From DAIOEK01 sp963828285 (GTDB taxonomy: Bacteria > Chloroflexota > Anaerolineae > Anaerolineales > Anaerolineaceae): 64,000 nucleotides of DNA. A model generated the notes under the pieces. It was not told where the DNA came from. It saw only the letters and a program-made list of their open reading frames with translations, and did not search any database. The stretch is from positions 62,001-126,000 of the forward strand of contig CAWHEB010000006.1 of assembly GCA_963828285.1 (NCBI GenBank), in the 5' to 3' direction. A program made the translations under genes and the position numbers. This document shows positions 43,719 through 53,144 of this stretch, in pieces; positions within the stretch are counted from its first letter, which is position 1, and the number at the start of each line of letters is the position of its first letter.

Positions 43719-44771
43719 ATGCAAAACCTCCTCGAGATTAAACATCTATACAAAATGTATGAAGAAAAACCCTTATTGCAGGACATTTCACTGGTCCTGA
43801 ATACAGGGGAGACTATTTGTCTGTTGGGTGCTTCAGGTAGTGGAAAAAGCACCCTGCTGAGAATGATTGCAGGTATCGAGTTACCAGATAGCGGAGAGAT
43901 ATTGTGGAATGGCGAAAATATTCTGAAAACCCCAGCTCATCTCCGTAATTTCGGTTTAATGTTCCAGAGTTACGCTTTGTTCCCGCATCTCAATGTCTGG
44001 CAGAATGTTGCTTTCGGTTTACGCTCCCGTCACTTGACTCGCGATCGGATATCATCCCGAGTGGATGAAGTTCTCGGTACAGTGAATATGCTTTCCTTTG
44101 CCTATCGTAAAGTTACAGAACTTTCCGGTGGCGAACAGCAGCGTGTGGCTCTGGCTCGAACGTTGGCGATCCAACCCCGGTTGCTCATGCTGGATGAACC
44201 TTTAGCAGCACTCGACCGCAGTCTTCGGCAGGAATTGCTCGCTGAACTCCGTGATATTCTTCACAAAACATCGATCCCGGCGATTTATGTGACCCATGAC
44301 CAGGAAGAAGCTTATTCAATCGCGGATAAGCTAGTTCTCCTGATCGACGGGCACATCCAACAGGAAGGTACTCCACAACAGGTCTATAGTGATCCATACA
44401 ATGTGGATGTGGCTAGATTTCTCGGATTGAATAATTTAATCCAGGGGCAAATAGTGGTATCTGGGAGTTCGGTAATGGTAAGTACTAGATTGGGCGACTT
44501 TAGAATACCAGCCAATCCTCATCACGATTTCAAACCCAACGATCATGTCATCCTCGTATTTCGCAAAGCAGAGATGATTCAGGCAGAATGGAATATGATC
44601 GAAGGAAAAATTTTAGACGCTGTATTTCGTGAGGATGGTTATATTACCAAAGTGGCCATGGATGGTATTGTCTTTACTTTTCTCTTGGATACTTTATGTA
44701 AGATGGGGGAGAAGGTAAAATTACACCTGCCAGGTGAATTTATCCTGGTTTTTAATGGGAAGGCACAATGA
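43719..44771 (+). CDS. ABC transporter ATP-binding protein of the thiamine operon
   Basis: 350 residues. Walker A GASGSGKST near residue 36, Q-loop FGLMFQSYALFPHL, signature LSGGEQQRVALART, Walker B LLMLDEPLAALD and the H-loop YVTHDQEEA. The C-terminal 115 residues form a TOBE-type domain, so this is PotA/FbpC-like in length, longer than the classic ThiQ. It follows thiP by two bases and most likely energises thiamine uptake. The frame opens at 43659 inside thiP; the ATG at 43719 matches the family start. Confidence 0.88.
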   Translation: MQNLLEIKHLYKMYEEKPLLQDISLVLNTGETICLLGASGSGKSTLLRMIAGIELPDSGEILWNGENILKTPAHLRNFGLMFQSYALFPHLNVWQNVAFGLRSRHLTRDRISSRVDEVLGTVNMLSFAYRKVTELSGGEQQRVALARTLAIQPRLLMLDEPLAALDRSLRQELLAELRDILHKTSIPAIYVTHDQEEAYSIADKLVLLIDGHIQQEGTPQQVYSDPYNVDVARFLGLNNLIQGQIVVSGSSVMVSTRLGDFRIPANPHHDFKPNDHVILVFRKAEMIQAEWNMIEGKILDAVFREDGYITKVAMDGIVFTFLLDTLCKMGEKVKLHLPGEFILVFNGKAQ

Positions 44772-45263
44772 CAACACTAACAGTGATCAAACATCGAGCG
44801 AACGGAGAAGAGGTGATGCGTTATTCGGGTGAAGTCGTGACCCGGACAGACGATATGGTAGTCGTCAATGCCCGCTTCACTGCAACTGACCGAGTATTTT
44901 TTGGAATGCCATTGAAGAAGGATGATCTATTTGTGGAAGCCTACTTTAAAGACCGCTGGTATAACATCTATGAGATCTATGATCGAGATGACAATACACG
45001 AAAAGGTTGGTATTGTAATATTTCTCGTCCAGCTGTTTGGAATGACTCGCAGATCAGCTTTGATGACCTTGCTTTGGATCTTGTTGGTTTTTCCTGATGG
45101 GAAACAAATTGTTTTGGACGAGGATGAGTTCGAGATCGTGGATCTGGATCCGGAGGAGAAGTTGACAGCTCGAAACGCATTAGCTGAGCTGCAGGATATT
45201 TTTTCCTTGCCGGAAGGATTCCAGATGCGTCGTGATTTGATCAAACACGAACCTTTTGCCTGA
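44768..45263 (+). CDS. DUF402 domain protein, frameshifted
   Basis: Starts in an ATGA overlap with the ATP-binding gene. The first frame has the DUF402 core RWYNIYEIYDRDDNTRKGWYCNISRPAVW and stops at 45095. Dropping one base around 45081-45084 joins it to LVFPDGKQIVLDEDEFE, giving about 164 residues. DUF402 proteins (Ntdp/FAU-1 type) are metal-dependent nucleoside phosphatases or RNA-binding proteins; role here unknown. Likely another single-base insertion error. Confidence 0.78.
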
Positions 45264-45272
45264 GGAGAATCT

Positions 45273-45989
45273 ATGCAAATTCAGATAGGTTTGGAGAACA
45301 ATAACGAAGCTAGATCAGTTGCCTGGGCATTGGATTACCCTGGGTGTTTTGCCATTGGGGAAGATGGTAAAGCGGCTGTTTTTAACATGTCTCTTGCAAT
45401 TCCACAGTACATCGCATGGATGGAAAAGAATACTCCTGACCCCTGGTTCAATCCTGAGGAAATCGACATTCGGCTAGTCGATGTCTTCGATGATTATCAG
45501 ATCGATCATGCTTACAATATAGTTAACAGCGGTGGAAACTGGGTGAAAGCTTTCTTTAAAAATGATTGGAAACCGCTCACCACAGAGGATATCGAGCATG
45601 CAATGCAAATTCTCACCTGGACTCGCCGGGATTTTCTGGCAGTGATCGATCAGCTTACAGACCGGCAACTGGAATTGAGATTCCCGGAGGAACGCTGGTC
45701 CCTCAAAGAGATCATTGGTCATGTAGGTCGTGCTGAGTGGTGGTTGATGGACCGGATTGATAGAGCTCATGACATCGCCTTACTTAGTGCTGATCCGTTT
45801 CAAAGGATTATCGAAGAACGGGGTAATTTTATTACCATACTTCCCGATTTGATCGATCTGAAACAGGTGGTGGGAAAAGATGGCGAGATTTGGTCACCAA
45901 GGAAGGTGCTCCGCAGGATTTGTTGGCATGAACGCGATCATACCCAGCATATTCAAAAACTTATTCTGAAGGATACAGGTAGATCATGA
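45273..45989 (+). CDS. HicB-like domain fused to a DinB-like domain
   Basis: 238 residues. Residues 10-60 (ALDYPGCFAIGEDGKAAVFNM) resemble the HicB antitoxin fold with its typical DYPGC/GE(G) strand. From about residue 105 a DinB-type four-helix bundle follows, with RWSLKEIIGHVGRAEWW and ICWHERDHTQHIQKLI carrying possible metal-binding His residues. No HicA toxin is adjacent. It overlaps the next gene by four bases. Function unknown. Confidence 0.68.
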   Translation: MQIQIGLENNNEARSVAWALDYPGCFAIGEDGKAAVFNMSLAIPQYIAWMEKNTPDPWFNPEEIDIRLVDVFDDYQIDHAYNIVNSGGNWVKAFFKNDWKPLTTEDIEHAMQILTWTRRDFLAVIDQLTDRQLELRFPEERWSLKEIIGHVGRAEWWLMDRIDRAHDIALLSADPFQRIIEERGNFITILPDLIDLKQVVGKDGEIWSPRKVLRRICWHERDHTQHIQKLILKDTGRS

Positions 45990-46351
45990 TCCTCTTAAAT
46001 TATGGCCAAAAATTGAATAGTCTTACTTTTGAGCAGTTTTCTGCAATAACTGGAAAAAAAGTGGCAGAACAAGTTATGCTCCCTGTGGAATATGAAGATC
46101 ACAAACTTTACCTTGCCGAAATGCGGAGAGCATTTACAAAATTGCGTTTGACTGATGAAAATCTAAAAGAGACAGATCTTGTGGTAAATCCACCAAGTAG
46201 TCCGCAAGCTGCATTGTGTGTGATTACAGAACTTTATCGTATCACCGGAAAATTTCCAATCGTCATTCGCATGCGCCCAAGTCCATTTGGAATGAGTGTA
46301 TGGTCAGACATTGTCGAGGTTATTGATCTTTCTACAATCGTCACAAACTAA
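45986..46351 (+). CDS. Csx15-like protein outside a CRISPR locus
   Basis: 121 residues. The opening MILLNYGQKLNSLTFEQFSAITGKK, the central DLVVNPPSSPQAALCVITELYRITGKFPIVIRMRP and the ending VEVIDLSTI match my memory of the Csx15 family, small proteins from type III CRISPR neighbourhoods. No repeat array or cas gene is visible in the window. Assignment rests on recall, not on a search. It overlaps the HicB/DinB gene and is followed by a bidirectional terminator. Confidence 0.5.
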   Translation: MILLNYGQKLNSLTFEQFSAITGKKVAEQVMLPVEYEDHKLYLAEMRRAFTKLRLTDENLKETDLVVNPPSSPQAALCVITELYRITGKFPIVIRMRPSPFGMSVWSDIVEVIDLSTIVTN

Positions 46352-46352
46352 A

Positions 46353-46390
46353 TAAAACTGCATCACAGTTTGATCTGGGATGCAGTTTGT
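46353..46390. terminator. Hairpin terminator between convergent genes
   Basis: AAACTGCATC (46355-46364) pairs perfectly with GATGCAGTTT (46379-46388), 14-base loop. On the minus strand it is followed by TTTTATTT, fitting the V4R gene; plus-strand T tract is weak. Confidence 0.65.
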
Positions 46391-46408
46391 AAAATGTGAT
46401 ACCTGAAA

Positions 46409-46996
46409 TTACACTTCCAATGGATTTAGACTGATCTCAAAAGTACAGTATGGGTTCCCGGAAGCAACACAGGCTGATTCTCGGACCGGGTAGGTTTTAC
46501 CCGCGCCTGCCCAGCTGGTAAATTCTTGAAGCAACCCAACGATAAAGGTGCAAGTTGCTCTACTGGTATTCATATCTACGCAGACTGGGCATTCCCCAAG
46601 GTGAATATGGATGGCTGTTCCGGTATATTCCAGTTTTGTATCTACTTCTGCAAGGTCGGAATAGAATCCTTCAAGCAATTCAACACCTTCAATCATTTTA
46701 TCCTGCGAGGAAAGCAGCCTGTAGGCTGAGTCATCCAAACCCAGTATCGCGCCTAATTCGGTAAGTGTATATTTGAAAGCACATTGACCTATCCGCAACA
46801 TGATTCCTTCTGCGGTATTTTGTCCGTATTCACTGATCAATATACGATATAGATGGGAAATACAGGTTCTGTCACAAACCTGCAATATTGATAAAACGCT
46901 CTCAGTTTTTTCTACCCCCAGAATTTCTTGCGAACTATTTTCTAATATGCGTTTTAGCCTTTGACTATGGTCATCATCAGCAGTGGGTAATTCCAA
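46409..46996 (-). CDS. V4R (4-vinyl reductase-like) domain protein
   Basis: 195 residues. The C-terminal part holds the V4R pattern: HLGECPVC, then ACVASGNPYCTFEI near residue 175, the cysteine-rich ending of the domain. The N-terminal half is helical (RILENSSQEILGVEKTESVLSIL). V4R domains bind small hydrophobic ligands and appear in regulators and bacteriochlorophyll enzymes. No DNA-binding or enzyme domain is seen. It lies next to a small GTPase and a DUF4388 protein on the same strand, suggesting a signalling group (inference). Confidence 0.75.
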   Translation of the reverse strand: MELPTADDDHSQRLKRILENSSQEILGVEKTESVLSILQVCDRTCISHLYRILISEYGQNTAEGIMLRIGQCAFKYTLTELGAILGLDDSAYRLLSSQDKMIEGVELLEGFYSDLAEVDTKLEYTGTAIHIHLGECPVCVDMNTSRATCTFIVGLLQEFTSWAGAGKTYPVRESACVASGNPYCTFEISLNPLEV

Positions 46997-47076
46997 AGCG
47001 GTTTGATTAGCTCCTTTTCAGTAATACAATGGGGACAATTCTATCAGGCTTTTTTACTAATAAAATATAATCAGCA

Positions 47077-47626
47077 TTAATTTCCGTCTGGCTGATCCTT
47101 TTCCATTTCCATGAGAATACTGTATAGAAGTTCGAGTAATACAGATTTTACCGATTCCTTGTCTATTGCTACACAGGGAAGCAATTTCACGCTTGCATCA
47201 AGCCTCAACGCATGGCGGACATCCTCAACATCCCATGCATCCGGACGGTCTTGCTTGTTAGCGGCGACAATGTATGGAGTTGGCGCATATGCTCTGAAAG
47301 GTTTCCAGGATGGATCGTGCCTCACGGAACGTTTCCGGGCGTGTACTATCGACCATGACGATAAATCCCAGCATACCTTCTGACAGAATTTCCCACATGA
47401 AGTCAAACCGTTTTTGACCGGGTGTACCGAATAAATACAGGATCAAATCTTCATCAACTGTGATCCGGCCGAAATCCATGGCCACAGTTGTGGTTTCTTT
47501 GATCTGTTCGCTCTCTAATGAGACCTTTTTCTCAGTCGAGACAACCTCGATCTCGCTGACAGCGCTGATGAGCTCTGTCTTGCCCGAGTTGAAAGGTCCT
47601 GTAACTACCATTTTGACGGTTTGCAT
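47077..47626 (-). CDS. Small Ras-like GTPase (MglA/Arf-like), frameshifted
   Basis: The first frame has Walker A GPFNSGKTE at residues 10-18, DFGRI, and the switch II GTPGQKRF near residue 70; it ends at 47258. Removing one base near 47295-47300 restores YAPTPYIVAANKQDRPDAW with the NKxD motif, then the normal C-terminus, about 182 residues. These prokaryotic GTPases work with Roadblock or PATAN-domain partners in polarity and signalling. The DUF4388 gene lies directly upstream. Confidence 0.82.
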
Positions 47627-47647
47627 ATTGCAACGTCCTCACACAAT

Positions 47648-48463
47648 CTATAACGAACGTATCCGGTTTATAAGACGGTTTACCAATGACTTTTGCTCCT
47701 CACGGTTTTGGCTCGGGAATTGACTCCGCCCCAATGCAGCAGTTTGACTGATAGGACGGACGATCTCAATTAGCCCCGCTTGTAAAAGGCTGTAAACGAC
47801 TCTTCGGATTTGTAAATCATCCATCTTGGTTGTTCTTGCGATCTGTCGAATAGAGTTTTTCGGATTGATAAATGATACAACCCGCCACTCTTCTACATTC
47901 AAGTTGATGTTCCTTAAATTAGCACCTGGTCTATCTGTAAACTTAAGTGCCATATCCAGACTGGGGATCTCTTCCTGGAGCTGTACCATCTCTTTGAGTT
48001 GGCGTGCTCCTTCGATGATAAGATTCTCCAGGTCAACCCTCACCAGGATCTTGCCATCAGGTGGCATTACATTGTTCTCAAAATGAAAATATCCTTCCAC
48101 CCAGGTAAATAATCTACGTACAAGTTCGAGATAATACTCTTGCAGACTGGTTAATATAACTTCCTGGCTGAAGAAACCTGCATTAATAAGCAGCAAACCC
48201 AATTCCTTGTCAGTCATTTGGGCGGAACGCATCTTTAGTGATGCGGATTGTTGCGGAGTAATCTTTTTTGTGGATGAAAGTACGGATGGCAGGCTATTAT
48301 CTTCCTGACCGATTTGCGCAAAAGCAAGCTTCCCCTCACGGAATCCAAGATTGGCTTTGTCCGTAGGGCTCTCAATGATCAATGTTCCAGTCTTACAGGC
48401 AATATTGATCAGATTGAGCAACTGGGTTATAGAAAAATCTCTTAGATTCCCCTGTAATGCCAT
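47648..48463 (-). CDS. DUF4388 (PATAN-type) domain protein with C-terminal winged-helix-like part
   Basis: 271 residues from the ATG at 48463. Residues 1-95 form DUF4388: LQGNLRDFSITQLLNLINIACKTGTLIIES, then GFREGKLAFAQIG. A middle helical domain and a C-terminal region (IRQIARTTKMDDLQIRRVVYSLLQAGLIEIV) that looks like a winged helix follow. PATAN domains are found in bacterial response regulators and GTPase-associated proteins. It sits 21 bases upstream of the small GTPase, so the pair is likely functional together. Confidence 0.82.
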   Translation of the reverse strand: MALQGNLRDFSITQLLNLINIACKTGTLIIESPTDKANLGFREGKLAFAQIGQEDNSLPSVLSSTKKITPQQSASLKMRSAQMTDKELGLLLINAGFFSQEVILTSLQEYYLELVRRLFTWVEGYFHFENNVMPPDGKILVRVDLENLIIEGARQLKEMVQLQEEIPSLDMALKFTDRPGANLRNINLNVEEWRVVSFINPKNSIRQIARTTKMDDLQIRRVVYSLLQAGLIEIVRPISQTAALGRSQFPSQNREEQKSLVNRLINRIRSL

Positions 48464-48540
48464 CAGGCTTCCTTGCGCGGGTGTTGCATTGAATGTAAAA
48501 ATTATACATTCGCAACGCCAGAGCGTCAATTAATATCGGA

Positions 48541-49434
48541 CTATTCCCGAGTATTTATGACATCCTTCCGTATATGAGATAATTGTTCGGCGATCAATCC
48601 GAGGATGAAGAATAATACCCCGGTAACGATGGCAAGCATGGAACCAACACTGATTCCGCGTCCCATGATGACAATAGGGATGCCCCATACCAACCCTACC
48701 AGGAAGAAGATCAGGGATGCGGGCAGGAATATCCGTAATGGCGCGAGAAGCATGACCAGATTCAATATTTCCAGAACAGTCACGAAAGCTGTTTTGGTAT
48801 TGATGGAACTCTCTCCACTGAGCCTTGGCAGAACTTCGATGGTTTCTTCGACAACTTTATGACGTTGATTGAGAAAGATCATGGCGATGACATCGCTAAA
48901 TGCCATCGAATTGGGGCACAGGTCGAGGTATTTTTGCACCAGGTCGGTCCGGTATAGCTTGAAACCGGAGTTCAGATCCTTTAATGGCATTGGCATCATC
49001 AATGCAGCGATTCTGCGAATGATCCATTTGCCTAATTCGCGATACCAGTGTGGCTTTCGGGTGAATCTTGCCCCCACCACCATATCGGCATCTTCTTTTT
49101 CAAGAACCTCATATAATCTGGGTATATCCTCAAGTTTGTGTTGACCATCTGCGTCAAAAGTGACCGAAAATTCGGTATCAACAGCTTGTAATCCGGTCTT
49201 TAATGCGCCGCCATACCCGCGGTTGAGCTTATGGTGGATCACCTTTAATCGCGGTTGATCTGCGAATCCATCCAATATGGACTTGGTCTCATCCTTGGAG
49301 CCATCATTCACAACGATCAACTTCCAATGGTTTACTTTACAGTACTCAAGTACCATTGGAACTGTGACTGGCAGCGCTTTTGCCTCATTGTATGCTGGGA
49401 TAACGATGGTCAACGAATTGGTTAATTTTTCCAT
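48541..49434 (-). CDS. GT2 glycosyltransferase with C-terminal membrane helices
   Basis: 297 residues. N-terminal GT-A domain with TIVIPAYNEAKALP, VVNDGSKDET, HKLNRGYGGALKTGL and FDADGQHKLEDIP (DxD-like), then two C-terminal hydrophobic segments (LLAPLRIFLPASLIFFLVGLVWG and following). This is the polyprenyl/dolichyl-phosphate mannose or glucose synthase type. It moves a sugar to a lipid carrier at the membrane. The frame opens at 49470; ATG at 49434 precedes the conserved core directly. Confidence 0.88.
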   Translation of the reverse strand: MEKLTNSLTIVIPAYNEAKALPVTVPMVLEYCKVNHWKLIVVNDGSKDETKSILDGFADQPRLKVIHHKLNRGYGGALKTGLQAVDTEFSVTFDADGQHKLEDIPRLYEVLEKEDADMVVGARFTRKPHWYRELGKWIIRRIAALMMPMPLKDLNSGFKLYRTDLVQKYLDLCPNSMAFSDVIAMIFLNQRHKVVEETIEVLPRLSGESSINTKTAFVTVLEILNLVMLLAPLRIFLPASLIFFLVGLVWGIPIVIMGRGISVGSMLAIVTGVLFFILGLIAEQLSHIRKDVINTRE

Positions 49435-49606
49435 TTGAATGAGATTCCGATTAAGTAGGATCACAACCATTATACCTGTGAACTAAAAACTAACCAAAAC
49501 ACAAAAAACATTTCTGGTTCGGTTATCGGGTTCATCAAATTTAACTGAGATATATTACAATCATGCATAGGTGAGGATGAGTTGTGTGCCCTGGAGGGGA
49601 AATTCA

Positions 49607-50456
49607 GTGAATCTTAAATATATGTTCTTGCGGGTGGTTCGGCATTTCCTGCCTGAGAAAATTACCCGGTCATTACTACGGAGAGGGATCATCATTCGTC
49701 CGGGATTGGAAACACGCGAACCCGAACAAGCCGCAGCGCGATATGATACTGATCTGAAAAAACATCACCGTACCCTCACCGGAAAACGGATTTTGGTGTT
49801 TGGGTATGGTGGCAGGTTTGCGATCGCGGTCGAATTACTCAAGTTGGGTGTTGCCCATGTGACCCTAACCGACCTTTTTGCGCCACCCGACGATAGACGG
49901 AATGACTATCTCCTTCCAGAGAATTCAGCCTACCTGCAGTCTATAAGAGGTCAGACCACGCCGCGCGCGGAGTATATCACGTTGTTGCATGGGGATATTC
50001 GCGAGACATCAAAAACCTATCAGAGTGAGAAATTCGATCTGGTTGTCTCTACCTCTGTCTATGAACATTTGGATGATGTCGATGGGATCACTGAAGCGTT
50101 AAGTCATACTGGTCAGACCAGACGGTGCTTTTATTGCTTATATTGATCTTCGTGACCATTACTTCAAGCTGCCATTCGAGATGTTGAAATATCGGTCAGA
50201 CACCTGGAAAAAATGGTTGAACCCCACAAGCAATTTGAACCGGTTTAGATATCCGGAGTACCAGAAGGTCATTGCGAAATATTTTCAAGATTCGGATTGG
50301 CGGGTGATCGAAAACGACCTGTCTGCTTTCCGTATTGCGAAACAAAACATCCTCCCTGAATTCCTCACTGGAAACGACCAGATTGATTCAGTTACCCAGG
50401 TAATGGTTTTTGCAACAAATCCAAAACCAATGGCTATGTCCGAACTAACCGGATGA
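49607..50456 (+). CDS. SAM-dependent methyltransferase-like protein, frameshifted
   Basis: GTG start at 49607 with GGAGGGG seven bases upstream; a GTG at 49571 also opens the frame. RILVFGYGGRFAIAVELLKLGV is the SAM-binding glycine motif, and FDLVVSTSVYEHLDDVDG the acidic post-motif loop. The frame stops at 50144. Removing one G at 50111-50112 links it to DGAFIAYIDLRDHYFKLP, giving about 282 residues. Substrate unknown. Probable single-base insertion error. Confidence 0.72.
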
Positions 50457-50547
50457 CCAGGAATACCACATCCAATACATGATATCTTAATGACGGAGGG
50501 TGCAACCTCTTCATTATAGGATCGTAGATCAAGTATGGGATTTGGCT

Positions 50548-51199
50548 ATGGCAAATGTAACTCGTAGGGATTTTCTAAAAACAGCAGGATTGGCAATTGG
50601 GGCTTCGACTCTTGCGTGCGCCGGTTTCACTTACAGTGCAACCCGTTCTCCGGTACGATCATTACCTGAATCAAGTTTTGGAGATGTTTCGATGGAAAAA
50701 CACGTATTGATTGCTTACGCAAGTAAATGCGGATCAACTGCAGAAATTGCTCGGACAGTTGGTGAGACAATTTCAAAAAATGGGATTTTTGTAGATGTGA
50801 AACCAATTAATGAGATTGACAGCATTGATGGGTATGATGCAGTCATTACTGGCAGTGCGATTCGGTATGGTGCATGGTTATCTGAGGCAACCCAATTCTT
50901 GATTGACTACCAGGAACGGTTGAACCATATCCCGACTGCAGCTTTTACAGTTCATGTGATGAATTTGGGGAATACTCCCGAGGAAGTACAAATACGGGAA
51001 GGATATCTCAATTCGATCAAGGAATATATCTCACCCAAATCTGTAGTCATTTTTCGCCGGCAAAATGGATTTTTCCAAACTATCTTTCTTTGAGAAGATC
51101 GTCTCAAAAGCGGTCAAATCTGTCGAAGAGGATAAGCGAGACTGGGATCAAATCCGTGATTGGAGTGAGGACCTTACATCAACCCTGAATCTAAATTAA
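50548..51199 (+). CDS. Tat-exported flavodoxin-like protein, frameshifted near its end
   Basis: A twin-arginine signal VTRRDFLKTAGLAIGAS begins at residue 4, so a folded, cofactor-loaded protein is expected to be exported. From about residue 50, HVLIAYASKCGSTAEIA is the FMN phosphate-binding loop of flavodoxin/HemG-like proteins, and VITGSAIRYGAW follows. The first frame stops at 51091. Removing one C at about 51055 continues to AGKMDFSKLSFFEKI and a stop at 51197, giving about 216 residues. Activity unknown. Confidence 0.78.
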
Positions 51200-51253
51200 G
51201 TTGTTCCTGACTGAACTATAGATTTATCATCCATACAAACCGTCTGCAGCAGA

Positions 51254-51673
51254 TTAGATCGCTCGCATGCGGTTGTTTTTTGGATTGTGCTCGACCTCAG
51301 CTAGTCCCAACGCTTCCAGGAGCGGTGGCAGATACATCCCGAACCGTCCCCGCAAACCCTTCTTCAATCCATACCATCCGCCTACCGGATTGGATGGATC
51401 ACGTCCCCATGATTCCACAGTTCCTTCTGCTGCAGGTTTTTGTTCATCCGCGCTGCCAAGCATCATCCAATCTCCATGCTTTTTGAGCATTTGATGCAGA
51501 TCTTCGATACAACGCAAATGGTAACGCAGCTCGGTTGAACCTACGAGACAGATCAGTGCTGGAGGATTTGCAGACTCATCTTTATACATGTTGTATTCGG
51601 ATGATCCGCTGGGAGTGGTTAATAGCCACGGATTGCTTTTTGTGCCATTACCTTTTATGGTTAGAAATGTCAT
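51254..51673 (-). CDS. Conserved hypothetical protein
   Basis: 139 residues, soluble. Visible features are NGTKSNPWLLTTPSGSSEY at the start, LRYHLRCIEDLHQMLKKHGDWMMLG in the middle and GWYGLKKGLRGRFGMYLPPLLEALGLAEV at the end. I do not recognise a characterised family. It stands alone between the Tat flavodoxin (convergent) and DegV. Confidence 0.7.
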   Translation of the reverse strand: MTFLTIKGNGTKSNPWLLTTPSGSSEYNMYKDESANPPALICLVGSTELRYHLRCIEDLHQMLKKHGDWMMLGSADEQKPAAEGTVESWGRDPSNPVGGWYGLKKGLRGRFGMYLPPLLEALGLAEVEHNPKNNRMRAI

Positions 51674-51842
51674 TTTTATCCTGTAATGAATTATGGTTAT
51701 TTGACTAATTCAAACTTGATTATTACATTTTCTTGTGATCATTACACCAGTTTGTAGGATGATTAACAGACAAAATCCCAAAAATACCGTCAATCGATGG
51801 ATTTTTGAGATTTTGTTATGCTTGAGAAAACTAATTACGGTT

Positions 51843-52692
51843 TTATTCTTCAGTATATCCGCATAATGCTAAGGCACCAGGACCGGTGTTCGCCCCCAGG
51901 ACTGGACCGGTGATGTTCACGATCAATTCCACAGGATTGTAATCAACAGTGATACGTTCAGCCAAGTCTTTTGCTTTGCTGTAGACGTTTCCGTGTAATA
52001 CCGCCAGATGAAGATTCTTCCCGTCCTGTAGTATGTCAAAAAATTTGCTATACAACATTTCGACTAGCGCTTTTTGAGTTCTGGCGATGCCGACTGGTTC
52101 GACCAATCCTGTGATGTGATTGATGGAGACGAGGGGTTTCACATTCAGTACTCCGCCTACCCATTTAACTGCGCCTCCAATCCTTCCGCCTTTTTGTAAA
52201 AACTCAATGGTATCCATAGCCACTAACTGAACCAATCTCGATCTGATTTGATTTACATGTCCCAAAATTTCGTTGATGCTTTTCCCAGCGTCCCTCATTC
52301 TTGCCGCAGCTAGCACCTGCCACCCCAGACTCTATGGTTGGACCTCTTGAGTCGATCACTGTCACAGGGATATTGACCAGCTTTGCCGCCTGCAGTGCCA
52401 TTTGATACGTACCACTCATAGAACTGCTGACTGTCAGGACGATCAGTTCTGTGAATCCCTTGCTTGCAGCTTGTTCATACGAATTTTGAAATTCTATGAT
52501 TCCAGCCTGGGAGGTTGTTGGTCGTTTTGGATCAACTGCCAATCTTTCGTAAAACTCGATTGGTTTCATGTCCAACCTGTCACGAAATTGTTGCTCACCC
52601 CAGATTATGGTTTGTGGAACGACTGTTATGCCGTATTGTTCTACAAGGTCCTCAGGAACATCACAAGTGCTATCAGTTATAATCCCAATCAC
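51843..52692 (-). CDS. DegV family fatty-acid-binding protein, frameshifted
   Basis: N-terminal part: IGIITDSTCDVPEDLVEQYGI, then RPTTSQ and TVSSSMSGTYQMA, the DegV fatty-acid pocket. The frame breaks near 52330-52334; removing one base restores LGWQVLAAARMRDAG and the C-terminal domain with GGRIGGAVKW, ending at GALALCGYTEE. About 283 residues in all. DegV (FakB) proteins carry fatty acids to a FakA kinase. GGAGG lies five bases before a GTG at 52692, chosen over the ATG at 52704. A second, intact degV is at 61663. Confidence 0.85.
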
Positions 52693-52830
52693 GCTTGCCT
52701 CCATGAAAACAATAATGAGGATAACTAACTACCAATGAAAGACCAAACAAGCATATTATTCCGAATTTAGATTGATTGATAAAGTGCTATTCATCCATAC
52801 TATGGTATTTTTCCTCATTCAGAAGAAGAT

Positions 52831-53073
52831 TTACCACATCCAGAATTGATATTCACTGTTTTCTGTAAAATCCAATCCACGGACCAGATCCCAAACCGAC
52901 GCTTTTTGTTCAACAAACTGAAAGACATTTTTTTTCTTCTTAAGAATTTGTTCCTGAGATTCTGATAGGCAAAAGGCCGTCTCTGTATCACATTTTGGAT
53001 TGTTTTCCAGCCAGTCTCTCTGTTCACTCGTAATATGATAATAGTAATAGAAGTTGATCTCTGCGTCTTCCAT
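52831..53073 (-). CDS. Possible small protein, 80 residues, unknown
   Basis: Composition is protein-like (Tyr-, Trp- and acid-rich; MEDAEINFYYYYHITSEQRDW at the start), unlike random reading frames around it. No family recognised and the SD is weak. An overlapping 94-residue frame in another phase looks less natural. The surrounding 52705-53522 region otherwise holds only the next small frame. Confidence 0.35.
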   Translation of the reverse strand: MEDAEINFYYYYHITSEQRDWLENNPKCDTETAFCLSESQEQILKKKKNVFQFVEQKASVWDLVRGLDFTENSEYQFWMW

Positions 53074-53144
53074 TTCTGATCTTTTTCGGCATCTATCAAC
53101 CTTCCGAAATATATTTGAAGGTATTCAGCTTCTGTTGATTGGTA

